From Anthoceros angustus (taxonomy: Eukaryota; Streptophyta; Anthocerotopsida; Anthocerotales; Anthocerotaceae), in NCBI GenBank assembly GCA_010909165.1, contig MU008194.1:1-64000 (forward strand): a stretch of 64,000 nt of DNA, read 5' to 3'. Numbering within the stretch: the stretch's first letter is position 1; each line of letters opens with the position of its first letter. A program made the position numbers and the translations under genes. Positions 22,911 through 36,200 of the stretch are shown one piece after another. The notes below the pieces were generated by a model. That model was not told the origin of the DNA. It saw only the letters and a program-made list of their open reading frames with translations, and made no database searches.

Positions 22911-23178
22911 TGAAATAGAGTGTTGACCATATACACCTAGAGTAAAGGTTTAGGGTTTAGCCTTATCCATGATTAAATGAAATGTATACATATATACATT
23001 TAGCGAATAGACATAATGTTTCGCTAGGGTTAGGACTATTAGTGAATAGCCATACCCGTTCGTAAAGTTAGTTTAAGTTGTCTTTTCACATAAGCAAGTT
23101 ACTCTCTTTTTCTTGATTATCTAAGATGTAATCTATACAAATGGTATAATTGATTTACATTAGCCCTATATTTTGTTA
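22911..23178 (+). repeat. 5' LTR of Copia element M
   Basis: It begins TGAAATAGAGTGTTGACC and ends CTATATTTTGTTA. It aligns over its full length with 30133-30398, with mainly small insertions and deletions. It contains a TATACATATATACAT stretch that could serve as the promoter TATA region. Confidence 0.85.
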
Positions 23179-23191
23179 TGGTATCGAGCAT
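23179..23191 (+). other. primer-binding site of element M
   Basis: TGGTATCGAGCAT directly after the LTR. It matches the plant Copia consensus TGGTATCAGAGCAT with a single-base deletion. It would pair with the 3' end of initiator methionine tRNA. Confidence 0.8.
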
Positions 23192-23486
23192 CTTTGTAGA
23201 TCGCATTCATGAGAATGCACATCGCTGTGCATTGAAAAGATGCACGAGCACATAAGTTTTGTATTTTCTTGAGCAGGAAAAGAAGTTTATTTTCAAGAAA
23301 CCAAAACATAATCAAGACTGAACTTTAGAGTTGTAGAATTCTAGTTTTATAGAAAATACTAGAAGATGCAAATTAAGTGCATTCCTACATCACAAGTTCT
23401 TAGAAAAATAATAGAAGTTGCAAATTTAGTGCATTTCTATATCTACAATTCGGGCCATGTAAGATGGTCAATCAGAGCCATGATGA

Positions 23487-23879
23487 TTGGCCAAAATGGC
23501 AGCTGGTTTCTTGACATTATGTCTAGGAGAATTGCTGCCCAAGGCAAGGCATCTTCGGCCTAGAGCATCTGTAATGTTATATGGTTTTCAGGAACAAAGA
23601 ATGCAAATAGATAATCTCAGGGAAATTAAAAATGCAATTACAGTATTTGCGTACCTTAATGAGAAACATCAGATTGTTGCATTCGCTCCTAAAAACTCTG
23701 AAGGCTTGCCAGAAATTCGGGTCAGACACACATTCGATGGCAATGAAAACCCTAGAGGTTTCATCAAAATACAATCAGTCAAGTATGGCTCTTTGAGCAT
23801 GCTAACTAAAAAGATTGGAGAAACATACGAGATTCTTTGCGTCAATTCAATGATCCGAATAGAAAGCGTGCTCGAGTGA
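23487..23879 (+). other. 130-codon open frame inside element M, unknown
   Basis: A plus-strand frame located where gag would start. It reads IDNLREIKNAITVFAYLNEK, then KNSEGLPEIRVRHTFDGNEN, then SVKYGSLSMLTKKIGETYEI. It lacks the usual Copia gag signature (GxNYxxW), so it may be a captured or divergent sequence. No function is assigned. Confidence 0.3.
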
Positions 23880-24357
23880 GTACAAATAGTCGAGGAAAAT
23901 TGTGCATATGGATTGCAATTTGTTGGTATTTGAGTCCGCATTCTTGAAGGATTCACTTCAGCACATTATCTGAGATACAAGTCTGTGGACTCCCAAATGA
24001 CAATTTTGACACGTCAAATTTGTGTTTCTCCTGCTACATACATAATAAATTGGAAAGCAAGCAGATACGTCTCAGGGACAAGTTCGCTGGACCTTGCTAT
24101 GTGGATGCTCCTTTTGGTGGGTCTTGATCCACTGGTCAATTCGACATAATAATTGTTGCACTGCTGACGCTGCGAAGGAGGAACGACTTAACAGATCAAG
24201 ACAAGCAAGAAAGACTTTTAGGAAGATTGCTTGATCTTATATCTTGAGTAGTTCCGTTCATTTCTGTTGATAAAAGAGATCCCTTCATATAATGGAGATC
24301 TTTCTCAATCGCGCAATGAATTCAAGAGCAAAACACAGTTGATCTCGATGAAAGGAG

Positions 24358-26890
24358 TCTTATTAAGACTAAGAATCTTTGCATCATCAACACTACTGTG
24401 AGCCTTGTCTTATTTTTCAGTTGAGAAGAAAATACATGACAATCACGGAAGCTATGTACTTTCGGTAATAGTAGACCATCATGTCATTTTAGTAGGCAGT
24501 GGGGCTAAGTCCATGGACAAGATTGGAGACTCACTCCAAAAACAACATGGTATCAATGAGAAATCTCTATAACAAGAAGTAGAGTGATTACACTAGCCAA
24601 TGATGCGTTTGGAGCATCAATTTGTTAGATACAAGAGTGTTTTAGGGGAAACCATACGGTGGCGATCGACATAGGTCTTCTAACCTCTTAACTAACTTTT
24701 ACCAGATGGGTGTTGTGAGAATTTGTATGGAGACACCAATGCACATGGCACACAGTTCTCGATATAACTCATTCTCCACCAGCAAGTTGGTTACATATTT
24801 TACATCTAACACATTTGCTCAAGCCCAAGACACAATGCTAGCGGATCTACTAATTGGGGATTGGCGATCTAGTGGAAGTCCTGTAGAAAGTCGACATAAG
24901 TAGGTACCTACAGATGTTACATCAAACATCGAGGGTTTGGCACTTCTCTAATGGTGAAGGCGCAAGGCGAATCACCATATTACTTTGGAAGGATGCTCGG
25001 GAGGTCTTTCCTACAGTGTCAAAGCGGATTTGACACTTCTCTAATGGTGAAGCGCAGGCGAACTACCATATTACCTCTGGAAGGATGCTCTCGGGAGGTC
25101 TTTCCCTGAGGAGAAGTTTATACAACAGTATAAGCGATGAGAGAAATTTATACAACAGTATAAACATACTCCAAGTTAGGTGTTTACATTTGTGGTAAAT
25201 ACCGCACTCTTGGAACATGATTGAAGAAAGAAGCAATAATCGATTCTATGAGAGCACCTTTGTTGATCTCTCTCACGTGGTAGTCAAGAAGAGTTGGGCT
25301 AACTAACCGAGGCTCAAGCGTCTCATCTTCCTCTGCTACCATATACATCACCAAAGCATAAGTTAAACCACATGCGTGTGGTGTTTTCACTCTGACACTC
25401 TTGCTCGTATCTGTTTGGATTGGAAGACATTTCTCACATACAAGTCAATTAAGGACTTGTATTGTTATTAGGGACGCAGATCTCTTAGCTCAATTGTGAC
25501 ATCTGGTCACTTGAGAACATGTATTGACCTAAGAGGCGCAAGGTCTCTTAGCCTTTTGTGACATGTACACATGGTCAAGGGCATGAATTCACTTAGGAGA
25601 CATAAGGTCTCTTATTTTGACTAAGAATCTTTGCATCATCAACACTACAGAGCCTTGTCTTCTATTTTTCATTAAGAAAATACATAGGCATCAATCACGA
25701 AGAAGCTATGTACTTTCGGTAATAGTAGACCATCTCATGTTTTAGTACAGGTGGGGCTAAGTCCTGTGGACAAGATTGGAGACTCTGCACTCCAAAAACA
25801 ACATGGTATCAATGAGAAATCTCTATAACAAGAAGTAGAGTGATTCTGCCTAGCACAATGATAATGCGTTTGGAGCATCAGCTGTTAGATACAAGAGTGT
25901 TTTAGGGGAAACCATACAGGGTGACGATCCTGACATAGGTCTTCTAACCTCTTAACTAACTTTTACCAAGGGTGTTGTGAGAATTTGTATGGAGACACCA
26001 ATGCACATGGCCAGTGCACCTGGTTCTCAGTATAACTGTCATTCTCCACCAGCAAGTTGGTTACATATTTTACATCTAACACATTTGCTCAAGGCCAAGA
26101 CACAATGCTAGCAGATCTACTAATTCGATTGGCGATCTAGTGGAAGTCCCGCAAAGTCGACATAAGTAGGTACCTACGGATGTTCCAAACATCGTGGGTT
26201 TGGCACTTCTCTAATGGTGAAGGCGCAAGGTCGAATTACCATATTACTTTCCGGAAGGATGCTCTCGTGGAGGTCTTTCCTGTGTCAAAGATTTGACACT
26301 TCTCTAATGGTGAAGGCAGGCGAACTACCATATTACCTCCGGAAGGATGCTCTCGTGGAGGTCTTTCCCTCGGAGAAGTTTATACAAGTATAGCATAAGG
26401 AGAAATTTATACAGATAAACATACTCCGTTAGGTGTTTACATTTGTGGTAAATACCGCACTCTTGGAACGTGATTGAAGAAAGAAGCAATAATCGATTCT
26501 CGAATGAGAGCACCTTTGTTGATCTCTCTCACGTGGTAGTCAAGAAGAGTTGGGCTAACTGTACTAACCAGCTCGGTAGCGTCTCATCTTCCTCTGCTAC
26601 CTACATGTCTGTCCACCAAAGCATAAGTTAAACCACATGCAGTGTGGTGTTTTTCATACAGCAGCTACTGCTCGTATCTGTTTGGATTGGAAGACATTTC
26701 TCACATACAAGTCAATTAAGGACTTGTATTACTGCCTAGGGGACGCAAGATCTCTTAGCTCAATTGTGACATACAGGTCACTTGAGAACATGTATTACAG
26801 CCTAAGAGGCGCAAGGTCTCTTAGCCTTTTTGTGACATGTACCGCTACCAAGGGCATGAAATTCACTTAGGAGACATAAGGTCTCTTATT
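24358..26890 (+). repeat. 1.25-kb tandem duplication inside element M
   Basis: Unit 1 (24358-25609) and unit 2 (25610-26883) align along their length. The heptamer TCTTATT stands at the start of unit 1, at the junction and at the end (24358, 25610, 26884). The units differ by many 1-11 base insertions and deletions, with long identical stretches between them. Each unit itself contains two copies of a GAAGGATGCTC..GGTCTTTCC phrase. Confidence 0.85.
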
Positions 26891-28489
26891 TTGTAGGGCA
26901 TGGAGTGCAGTGGAGCTTGAATAACATGAAGTCACACACCTTCTCAAGGAATTAGGTTACATACGATATGACACTTTACCTCATTCCAGATTTTATGAGG
27001 ATTTTGTCATGGTCTCTATATAGTAACGAGTGCCCTCTGTTAGAATCTTTTGACCATAGAGGAGTCCTTGCCTGGGTCCTAACAACCTTTCCTGCAATAT
27101 TGCTCTTGGATGCTAATGATGCTTGTCATTTGTCTATCATGAGACACCAAGCCATGTTCAAGACTCAAGTCTTCACGACCGGTGGTTGAAGTACTTGAAC
27201 TGTACCCATCAATTTTGTGGAAAGCCACGAGGTGGTGGTTTATGTTCGGATATTTCCTGATGAGCACGGATGAGGTTATTTTGTCACATCTCACGCTTGA
27301 AGAACTAGAATGGAGACCTTTCTTATAATTTTAAAGCTTACGAAAGGTAGACAAGAAAATCCTTAAGAATGCTTCACTTGGCGTGGGGTCACATTCAACG
27401 ACACTTTAGACCTGTGCAAATGAAGGCATTTGGAGAGATACATAAGAACTGTCTCCACCCCACTTTTACAATGAGGATAATGAGCAAGAGATCATATCGA
27501 TGATGTCCTTGCAAGAGTTTATCTTCTTTATGTCCATAAGGCTCATTTTTGGCGCCTTATTTTGTTGGGGTGTTACTAAAAGTTTCCTGACTTCACACAT
27601 GACAGTTGCCTCACATATTAATTGTTGGACTTGTAAACACCTTATCTTTTACGGACTGCACCTTCTCTTTAAGATTTGATCGCGGTTGCAGTACATCCTT
27701 TTATTCTCAAGAACCAATAAGGATGGTCTTAGATAAGGCTACCAGTGATGATAGGATACACAGAGGATATGCTAAGTTACAGACTGTATGGCATCTTTGT
27801 GTCCAAGTTGGTGTGAGCCAAAGGTGTTACTTTTGTTGAATGGAGAACGCCTGGTGGGAGCTAAACTTGTGCTCCACATCCGCTGATGGTGGGGATAATG
27901 CCAAGGACGTGCTTCCCATATTCTTCCACAAAGATCACAGATTAAAGATCTTACTTTGCTCATGGAGCCCTATATCTCAATGCTGCAGAGGATTTTAATC
28001 CTGCAGGTGGGGAAGGAGCACATGACTGAAGTGCAGGAGCATAAACCTCTAGCAGAATTTGACTTGAAGACACCAACCTGACTTGAAGATCATTCTCATG
28101 ATGTTGATGATCATGATCCAGCTGAGAATCATGATTAAGAAATTGAACTCAGGGCAGTGCCACCCAGATCACACACGAGAGCGCCATACTCCAGATTACC
28201 TTTTATATACGCTTGGATATAATTTCTCGTAGGTGATGACCGACAACTAACCTTGATCCGACCGAGCTTCAGATTCTTGAAAAAGGTGTCAAGCAGACTT
28301 GACCCGACTGCATGGGAGCAAGCAATCAAGTCGTCTTTTGGGTGGCCTTCCTAAAGGGCAAGAACATCATGGCAAAACGATATACCTGATCGTTAGCTCA
28401 AAAATCAACGACCTAGAAAGGGTCTCTTCAAATTGTTGTCTTGGATTTTGTATCCAAGGACCGTAACTAGGAGTTCCTAACTCCACTGC

Positions 28490-28870
28490 AGCCAAGATAC
28501 ACTCTTGATGGTGCTAATTAGTTGTGGCTTGCCGATAAAAAACCAGCTATTACACCTTTGCCTAGTGAATCAGACTTTGCGAACATGTATTTCTCCTAGT
28601 TTGAAAGGGAGATGGAAGGATCAAAATAGCTAACATACCTCCTTGCAAGATAGGCAGCTAGAGAGCTGATTTGTGTTTTATGTATACACAACCACGTATC
28701 GCTGGCGACCTTCTTTATCATATAAGCACTTTATCAAGATTATTCTTGGACAATCCCGACCATACGGATACAAAACAAGCGTTAAGCGTGCTTGTACATC
28801 ACGCAAGAACACAACACAGAATGAAACATGGGGATAGCACTTGTTCGGAGTTTTGTAGACTCTAGATTAT
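28490..28870 (+). pseudogene. Copia RNase H region fragment of element M
   Basis: The 28671 frame reads LCFMYTQPRIAGDLLYH-type sequence followed by LSRLFLDNPDHTDTKQAL. This resembles the Copia consensus YxxxTRPDI..AV..LSRFL.NP...H..A. The sequence just upstream (PAITPLPSESDF) resembles the segment before it. Frameshifts interrupt the alignment. Assignment rests on this motif order and on the agreement of strand with the LTR and primer-binding site. Confidence 0.55.
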
Positions 28871-30132
28871 CATCAGGTCTGAGGATATACATCCGCTCTT
28901 GACTAGATAGTCTCAATTGTTGGTGGACCATCTTTATTGGTCAAGCAAGCAACTAATTATAGCTTTGTTACGAAGTGTTGGATACTCATAGCCATTGCGG
29001 AACAGTGCAAATTGCAATAAGGGATTCGATCTTGCCCGCACCACAAGTCACATTGATAAACAAGTGTTAGACTTATTTGCTTTCAACAAACAAGGTTCTA
29101 CTCTCACATGAAGAATATGGAACTCGGAATACTAGCTAACAAGGCTCTTTTGGTAAGAGCTGCAAGGGACATACAAGCAAGTGCAGTTTTTGGTAGACCT
29201 TCAAGTCTTTTCTGTTGGCTAATCATCCCAGAAATTGTTAGACTCCATAGAATCTTCTTGATGGACATAGGAGTCATGATCAGGTGGAGACCCACTAGAT
29301 GTCCTCTTCTTCAGCCTCTTCAGAATCCTCGGACCACGATATTAGGCGGTGGAGCTAGTATTAGCACGTGGCATAAGCAGAGCGAGCGAGTAAAGACTTC
29401 AAGAAAATCAAAGGAGGGGCGACTGCATGGCGTTGTCAACATGACCAAGGAAGGCTTGACAAATTTGCACCTGACATATGACTATCTTGGTCTCCTGTAG
29501 TATTTTCCCATTTGAAACCATAAGGATCTGACGGTGTGCCTCTCAAAGTTGACGTACTCAAACTTTGGCACCTCAGTCCTCCTTACATAATCGAGGGCTT
29601 AGGGCAGCTCTACTTCACATACGTCCATTTGGAAGCGCTCATCTCGGCCTCTTTAGCGGCACGCTTCTCCAACCGACAATTAGTGGTGCCATATGGATGA
29701 CGTGAGGCGTTTTCCTTTACTCGGTGCGGATCTTTGCGGAGTAACAAGGTAGTTGTCCTAGGAACACAGTGAACCAACCTAGTGGGCTATAATCGCGACC
29801 ACGACACTCCCTTTTGGTCACACCTCCTCATCAAAGAGGATATTATTAGGTTGCTTCAAAGTAGAATCTGAAGGAATTAAGCTTTCACACAAGGCGCACT
29901 CAAGAAGTACAACAAGAAGTGAGGCTAACCTCTCCTCCACGGTTCTTATATTGCCTTTTATCTTGGGGAACATGACACGAGTTTCCATGGAGGTAAATCA
30001 GGGCTATGGGGCTCGGGCTTGCTAATTAGATTCTAGGGAGCGTACTCATGGGCCTTGAGCTCTACCTCTGCGACATCAAGGTGGAGATGCGAACGTCAAC
30101 AGAGACCTGAATATGGCAACAAGTGGGAGTGA

Positions 30133-30398
30133 TGAAATAGAGTGTTGACCATATACACACACAGAGTAAAGGGTTTAGGGTTTAGCCTTATCCATGATTA
30201 AATGAAATGTATACATATATACATCTAGCGAATAGACATAATGTTTAAATGAGGTTAGGACTTAATAGTGAATATACCGTTAGTAAAAGTTAGTTTAAGT
30301 TGTCTTTTCATAAGCCAAAGTTACTCTCTTTTCTTGATTATCTAAGATGTAATCTATACAAATGGTATAATTGATTTACATTAGCCTCTATTTTGTTA
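30133..30398 (+). repeat. 3' LTR of Copia element M
   Basis: Mate of the repeat at 22911-23178, with the same start (TGAAATAGAGTGTTGACC) and end (TATTTTGTTA). It is preceded by a purine-rich AAGTGGGAGTGA that could be the polypurine tract. Confidence 0.85.
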
Positions 30399-32301
30399 GG
30401 ATCTCGATATTAGAGTGCGTTTTCTAGTAGAGCAGCTTGGTGGAATCCTCATCCTGACCAAGGCGAGTGGGTGAGGTGCCCGGTGGTGAGATGAGAAATC
30501 TCAACCTAGCAAGGCCACATGGGAGGTCTAATAGTCGCAAAGAAGCAAGAGGGAGGGGCGGCGCTAGCGAGGAGGAATGGCATCTCCCAGGCCCTAACTA
30601 CAGTGGTGGCGGGGTGGAGTGGGCTTCGATGCGAAGGGTGCAATGTTCGAGACACATGCATCGTAGGGGCCTTGCGAGATCGAGTTGGAGGGGCGATGCA
30701 ATCCGGTCTTGGTTTGGAGCTCCATGTGCGAGCAGGGCTACAAGTGGAAGCAAGCAGACGGGTTGACCAATGAAGAGTGGAGGAAGGTGGGCGACCTGCG
30801 TCTACCATATATATGGGGTGAGGCCCTCCATAGATGGCAAAAGGATCCCTCGCCTTATGTGCCTTGGTATTGTAATGGAAGGTGGAGGGTGTCATGGTGA
30901 GCTGGAACAAGTACAAGATGGCGGTATGAAGGCATTGAAGCACGCGAGACAGGAGGAGAAGGTGGAGAAGGTGAAGGCGGTGGATTGCTTGGAGATGGAG
31001 TGTCACGACAAAACGATCTAAGTGGTACATGAGGCCTGACCCCAAAAGGAGCAGTGGGCATGGTGGTAGTACTTGACTCATTTTTGTTGTGGTGGACAAG
31101 AGTGGTGCGCAGCGGATGTTGCCTTTATGCTTGTGATATTTGATTTCTAGAGTGCGACTTTGGATGCAATCGATCGATCCGCTCCTTGAACAAGTTACAT
31201 GGTCCGTTTTCGTGTCACTCGGTCATGCGGGTAACACGGTGTCACTTGGCATGCCTTTATAACAGTGTGCACGATCGAGTTCGGAGCGCTAGAGCATGCT
31301 AGGGTATTACATGGCACATGGCATCCATGCATGGCACATGGCACGATAGTGTGGTGTCCTCTGACTATGCTATGATGGTGTGAGCATTGTGTCACCCTAA
31401 TGACCCGTGTTACGTGTGCAGTGCGGGAACCTCAACTCTCGGTGCCAGAGCTCTGAGCCCAGGCTCGCCCGTGGGCGGAGGGCCTTAATAAGCACAATTG
31501 CTTTGGGTGGGACCTTTGTCGCCAATGCCAAAGCGGCAAAAGCCACTGCTAATTGAGGAGAAAGCAGCGGCTTGGGAAGTGGCGTTCGATATTGAAAAAA
31601 GTTTCTGAGGAGATGGAAGAGCGCATCAAGTTATACAAGGCTGCATGGAGGATACACGATCTTCGGCGTGCGTTGGTGAATCACCTAAGGGCAACAACTT
31701 CAAGGCTATGGTCTAGAGAAGGAGCATTGGAAGGTGGAGCTAGCGGATCAAGACATCTGAGCAAGATAGGCGAACAGCATGGTTGGTTGCCAGCTTGTTG
31801 AGTGCCTAAAGGCATGGTGGACGGGGCCGGAGGTCGAGGGGCAAAAGGTGCGGATGGGCTCCGGCACCCTTGGAGGCGGAGTGCCTAACCATTAATGCTG
31901 TCCAATTTGCTCAAGGTAGTCTACAATCATTTTCTTTAAAGATGCCTATCACTTTCTTTGAGAACAAGGCTACTTGTCCCTATATGACTTTAACCACATG
32001 AACAAGTGTTGTTGTCTTGTGGGCACATGTACACGCAGTGCTTGTGGCGACATTTGCAGACAAACACTTGTGCCCTCAAGCTGTGTGCTCGAAGTTGACC
32101 CCCGATGGTTTGAAAGCCAGGTTGGACAATGCCAAACTCAAGCTGAAAATGAAGGGTGTGGGCTGGTTAAGGAATGGGAGTCGATTTCTTCAATCTAGTG
32201 AAAGATCGACCGGTTCCTCACAATGACCTTGGATAAAGTTCAGCGTCGTGCCATGAGACATCACGCAATGCATCTCGTACCTATGTTACTCTGGATTTAG
32301 G
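30399..32301. other. no gene recognised
   Basis: Short frames only. The 31553-31801 plus frame is Lys/Arg/Glu-rich (KKVSEEMEERIKLYKAAWR), and 32017-32226 reads TPDGLKARLDNAKLKLKMKG. Neither has a known domain. These could be remnants of coiled-coil gag-like sequence. Confidence 0.35.
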
Positions 32302-33265
32302 TCATTCTTGAGGTGTGATGTCAACGAGAGCACTTAAGTAAGGCACCTTGGCCATGTCCTCCTTGCTCATCGCGGTCGAGGATAGTCGGCCAGAGAGGTG
32401 AGCTTGACTCCGCTTGGGGCGAGGTCGGGCGAGGCGTGCATCTGAAAGTTGGAACTTGTCCAGAATCTCGAGGACGTATATGAATTGCAGGAGGATCAGT
32501 GTACCTGCTTTTCTGTCCCGTCGGATTTGCACTCCGAGGCAGAATTCCGGGGTCCTAAGTCTCTCATCTTAAACTTTGCAGAGAGCATTGCCTTAACGTC
32601 CACCAGCAGTTTTGTTGGATCATTCGTGAACGCTGATCACATCAGCGTAAAGGCAAGCACGAGAGTGCTCTCCCTTTCGCAGGTAGTAGGTTACGGCCGC
32701 CTAAGTCTTCACGAAGCCATGTTTGAGAAGGAGATCATCCAATGGGTGGTAAAATTCGGCTGGTAATTGCTTGAGGCCGTACAGGCCCTTAAGCAACCTA
32801 CATACCTAGGAAGGTCTCTTGGCATCTTCATACAAGGATGGTTGCTCCATGAAAATCGTCTCCTTCAGTGTAGCATAGAGAAATGCCGTGGAAATGTTGA
32901 GTTGGTGCATATCAAGATCATACTCAGCTGCGAGTGCTAGGAGGAATTTGACAAATTGGGCAGCTACCACTTGGGCATAGCTATTATTGCCATAGTCAAG
33001 GCCGGGCCTTTGACTGTAGCCCTTGATAACAAGCCTTGCCTTCAATCTCTCTGTGGAGCTATCGGATTTCAACTTTACGCTTGAATGTCCACTTACACTT
33101 GATCGCCTTGCGTCCTGGTGGGAGCGGAGGCAGCACCCAAGTTTTAAGCTGGATGAGGGAATCATATTCCTCTTGGACTGCCTTCATCCATCCTTCCTTG
33201 TCAGGTGATCTGAGTGCTTCTTCTAGGCTCGCAGGCTCGAGCACATGACTTGCAGCCAACATCGC
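32302..33265 (-). pseudogene. Copia reverse transcriptase fragment of element K
   Basis: From 33262 the minus frame reads AASHVLEPASLEEALRSPDK, then GWMKAVQEEYDSLIQLKTW, then KAIKCKWTFKRKVE, the N-terminal part of the Copia RT domain. A frameshift near 33.06 kb leads to RLKARLVIKGYSQRPGLDYG and HQLNISTAFLYATLKETIFM. The usual motif A is QLDVKTAFL, so the catalytic Asp is Asn here. The YVDD box is not recoverable (the region reads LVLAFTLM, then a stop). The 32532 frame ends with RDRKAGTLILLQFIYVLEIL and MAKVPYLSALVDI, the segment before RNase H. Confidence 0.9.
33261..33265. repeat. target-site duplication of E1, left copy (ATCGC)
   Basis: ATCGC here and at 37622-37626 flanks the E1 insertion. 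Joining the Copia sequence across E1 with one copy kept gives an unbroken minus-strand frame (..VCRLPA then MLAASHV..). Confidence 0.9.
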
Positions 33266-36200
33266 TGTGGACTACGGACTTCCCTGGGGGGTTAGAAATT
33301 AGGTAGGGTTTTGTTTTTTTGTAGGAGTAAAGGATAAAATGAGGAAAAGGGAAATAAGCAGGTTAGCACTCGGACGGCACTCGGAGTATACTCGGACTCG
33401 GAGTGAGGGGAGCATACCTAGGCCTACGATGGCGGGCGACAAGGTAGCAGGATAAGTCGGACCCACTCCGGACCCGGCGGGATAAATCGCGGTAACTTAG
33501 AAGTTGGGCGTGAGACGGACTAGCGGCGCGTGGGCGACCACAGTGGAGGGCGGGCATGCACGGGTCGGGGCCGTAACCTTGCGAGGCCGTTATAGCGGTA
33601 TTCACGCCCCGCGGCTGCTGGCGTGAGCAGTCTGCGGCGTAAGGCGAGTGCAGCGGCGGCGGGTAAGCCATGCAGACCTCGCGATTCTGGACGAAGGCGC
33701 CCTCCCGCCCGGTTACTCCGGCGTGGTCGGGAGAAGGTCATTTCTTTGACCTCGAGACAATTCTCGCGATCTCTTGCGCTCCCGATCGGCTCTCTGGCGG
33801 TATCTCGTGGGACACTCGGGGCGTCTTGGCGCGGCTCACCGTTGAGGTCGGAGGCTGAGCGGCGAGCGCAACGTGCCCGGTCTCCGACAAGCGGCTACAG
33901 CAAGGGAGGAGGCGATGGCACCCAAAAGCCAGCGGAAGTTTGGGAGCCATGGAACCTTGTGGGCGCAACATTGTGACCGCTATCCGGACTTTGGGCTCGC
34001 TCCGAGGCGGGAGGTGGTGCGGAGTGGCATTTGGATGTGTTCGGATGGTCGGACATTTGATATGTCACTCTGGTCGGGAGTTTGCGGAAGATCTTGGCGG
34101 CGGTCAATAAGGAGGTGCGGTCAAGAACCTCGGGAGGACCAAGCGATGGACCTTGGAGGTCTGAGGCGGCCTAACCGCCCAAGGAGGAAGGGGAGTGGTG
34201 CGGGCCCCTCAAGGCGAAGGGAAGATAGGGGACCACGGGCGATGCTAAGGCACAGGGCCAGCGGACCACCAGCGGTTGGGCGATATCAGGCACTGTTGGG
34301 ACGGTCGAGTCGAGGCGGTGGCGGATCATTGTCCTTTGGAACCTCACCAAGGTGGATCACCTTGGTGATAATCTAATAGTACACCTGCAGCGGAAGGCGG
34401 GAGGAAGGATTATCTTCGCCGGTTTAGCGAGGCTCAGCTCGGGGCGAAGCCTTCGCCATCTGGGCATCCCCATACGATCCATGTATGGGGCATTTGAACT
34501 CCTCGGAAGGAGAGCTTGGCGGCGCTCGGAAAGGGAGGCCCTGCCGGAAGTGGCGGGCAAGGCGCCGGAGGAGGAGGCGGTCGTCGAAAACCAAGCGGAC
34601 TCGGGAGGAGGGCGGCGGGAGGATTCGGACTCCATACGTGGAGCGGACCCCTCACCACCCAGTATGGGAAGCAATTCCGCCTCCCTCCTCAGTGCCCCAA
34701 CCCAGGCAGCCGATCCAGCGGCAGCGCCCAGCGGCCCCGCCACATCCTCGGTGAGGCCCGACGGGAGAGAAGAGCGCAAGACCCACGGCTGTGCACCCGG
34801 TCGGTGCAGTACCTCTTCCCTGCGGGTGGCAAGCGGAGGAAGCGATGGGAGGCGAAGGGCGCGCCCGGGGGCGAGAGGACCAGCGGCCGCATCGAGCAGT
34901 CTGTCGCCGGCGAGAAGGGCAAAAGGCGTGCTCCGGACTCCATCACCTCCATGAGCCCGGGAAAAAGGCGGAGAAGGAGCTCAAGGGCCAAGGAGGAAGC
35001 TCGGGGCTTCGGGACCTAAGGGTCTGATTGGGTCGGAGAACCCAGTCGGACTTACTCCGGGCTGTATGGAGGTCCTTTGACGAGATCCAGCTCCCGCGGA
35101 CTTTGTAGCCTCACGGCGGCCGTGGAAGAAACACGGCGGGTCGCTACCGTCATGGGACGGTATGCTGCAGGGTCTGTGGGATGGCCGAGACCCGGAGGTG
35201 GAAGCCACCGGGCGCATGGTACTCCTCCGGGAGGCAGTTGGAGGAGCCAGGAGGCGAGAAGGCGAAGCTCTCGGCGGATTGAGAAGAAGCGGGAGGCGGA
35301 GGAGGTCTGGTCCATCCGCAGGCCGGACCAAATTCCTTCAGGAGAGGCAGAGCGAGGCCCAGCGGGCGGAGGACCTCTGCAGGCGGGCGTGCGGCGAAGG
35401 CAGGCCGGCGCAGCAGGCGGGATCTGGCAGCCGTGGAGCCAAGGCTGGAGGCTCGGTGAAGGTGGCCAGGCGGAGGCCAGGCGAGATCGCGATCACTATC
35501 GGCGTGATCGGGCCGGTGGAGGAGGCGAGAGAGCCACGAGCCGAGCAAGTGGCGCGGGCAAGCAGTCGAGCCGTGAGGAGGCTGGAGGCCGGCACGGGAG
35601 ATTGGGGACCTCGAGTGCAGAGGTAGAAGGCGGCGGAGGCTGGAGGCACAAGGACACCTTGGGTTGCAACTCCAAGATGCATCGGGCGGGGTTCTCAGAG
35701 AGAATCCAAGACTTGAGGCGGTAGGCCTCCAGCTCCGCTTGAGGCGGAGGAGAGCGGCGGTGCAAGGAGTTCGGCGTCGCAAGGTTGCGGCGGGATGTGG
35801 AGGAAGCGAGTCGGGGGATCGGCCCTTGGAGAAGAAGTGGCGGACCTCAGGAAAGAATGAGCGGAGGAAGAAAGCCTTGGAGGAAGGCTACGATTGCTCG
35901 TCCGGTTGCGAGGCGAAGGGAGCTCGGCTCCATGGCCAATGGCGGGCTGGAACAGCAGGAGGAGGAGAGCGTCGGCGGCGAAGGTTGCAAGAGGTAGCGG
36001 AGGCGGCCTTGGCGGCCTCAAAGTCGCCCGCCTCTACATGGTAAGCTTGGCCCACGGAGGCAGGCGGCGGTGGGCGATGCTCGATTCCGAGCACCTGGAG
36101 GAGAATGCAAGGTGCTCGGGCTCATGTAGAGGCGATTGACAAGTCGATTCCGACTTCGCCTACTACCGAGCTCCTCAAGGCTCTGGAGGTCTGCGCCACC

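Larger units (their letters stand above)
22911..30398 (+). mobile_element. Copia retrotransposon (element M) with both LTRs, decayed
   Basis: Two direct repeats of 268 and 266 bp (22911-23178 and 30133-30398) enclose 6.95 kb. The left LTR is followed directly by TGGTATCGAGCAT, a one-base-deleted form of the initiator-Met primer-binding site TGGTATCAGAGC, which sets the plus orientation. Most of the inside has lost coding capacity, but a plus-strand trace of the Copia C-terminal RNase H region survives near 28.5-28.87 kb. The internal region also carries a 1.25-kb tandem duplication. GGATC occurs beside both ends, but an exact target duplication is not clear. Confidence 0.8.

Noticed and set aside
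34352-34954. 200-codon plus frame that looked like an Arg/Ser-rich protein
   Set aside because: Opposite-strand and shifted frames are equally open, and the stretch is internal to the non-coding E1 insertion.
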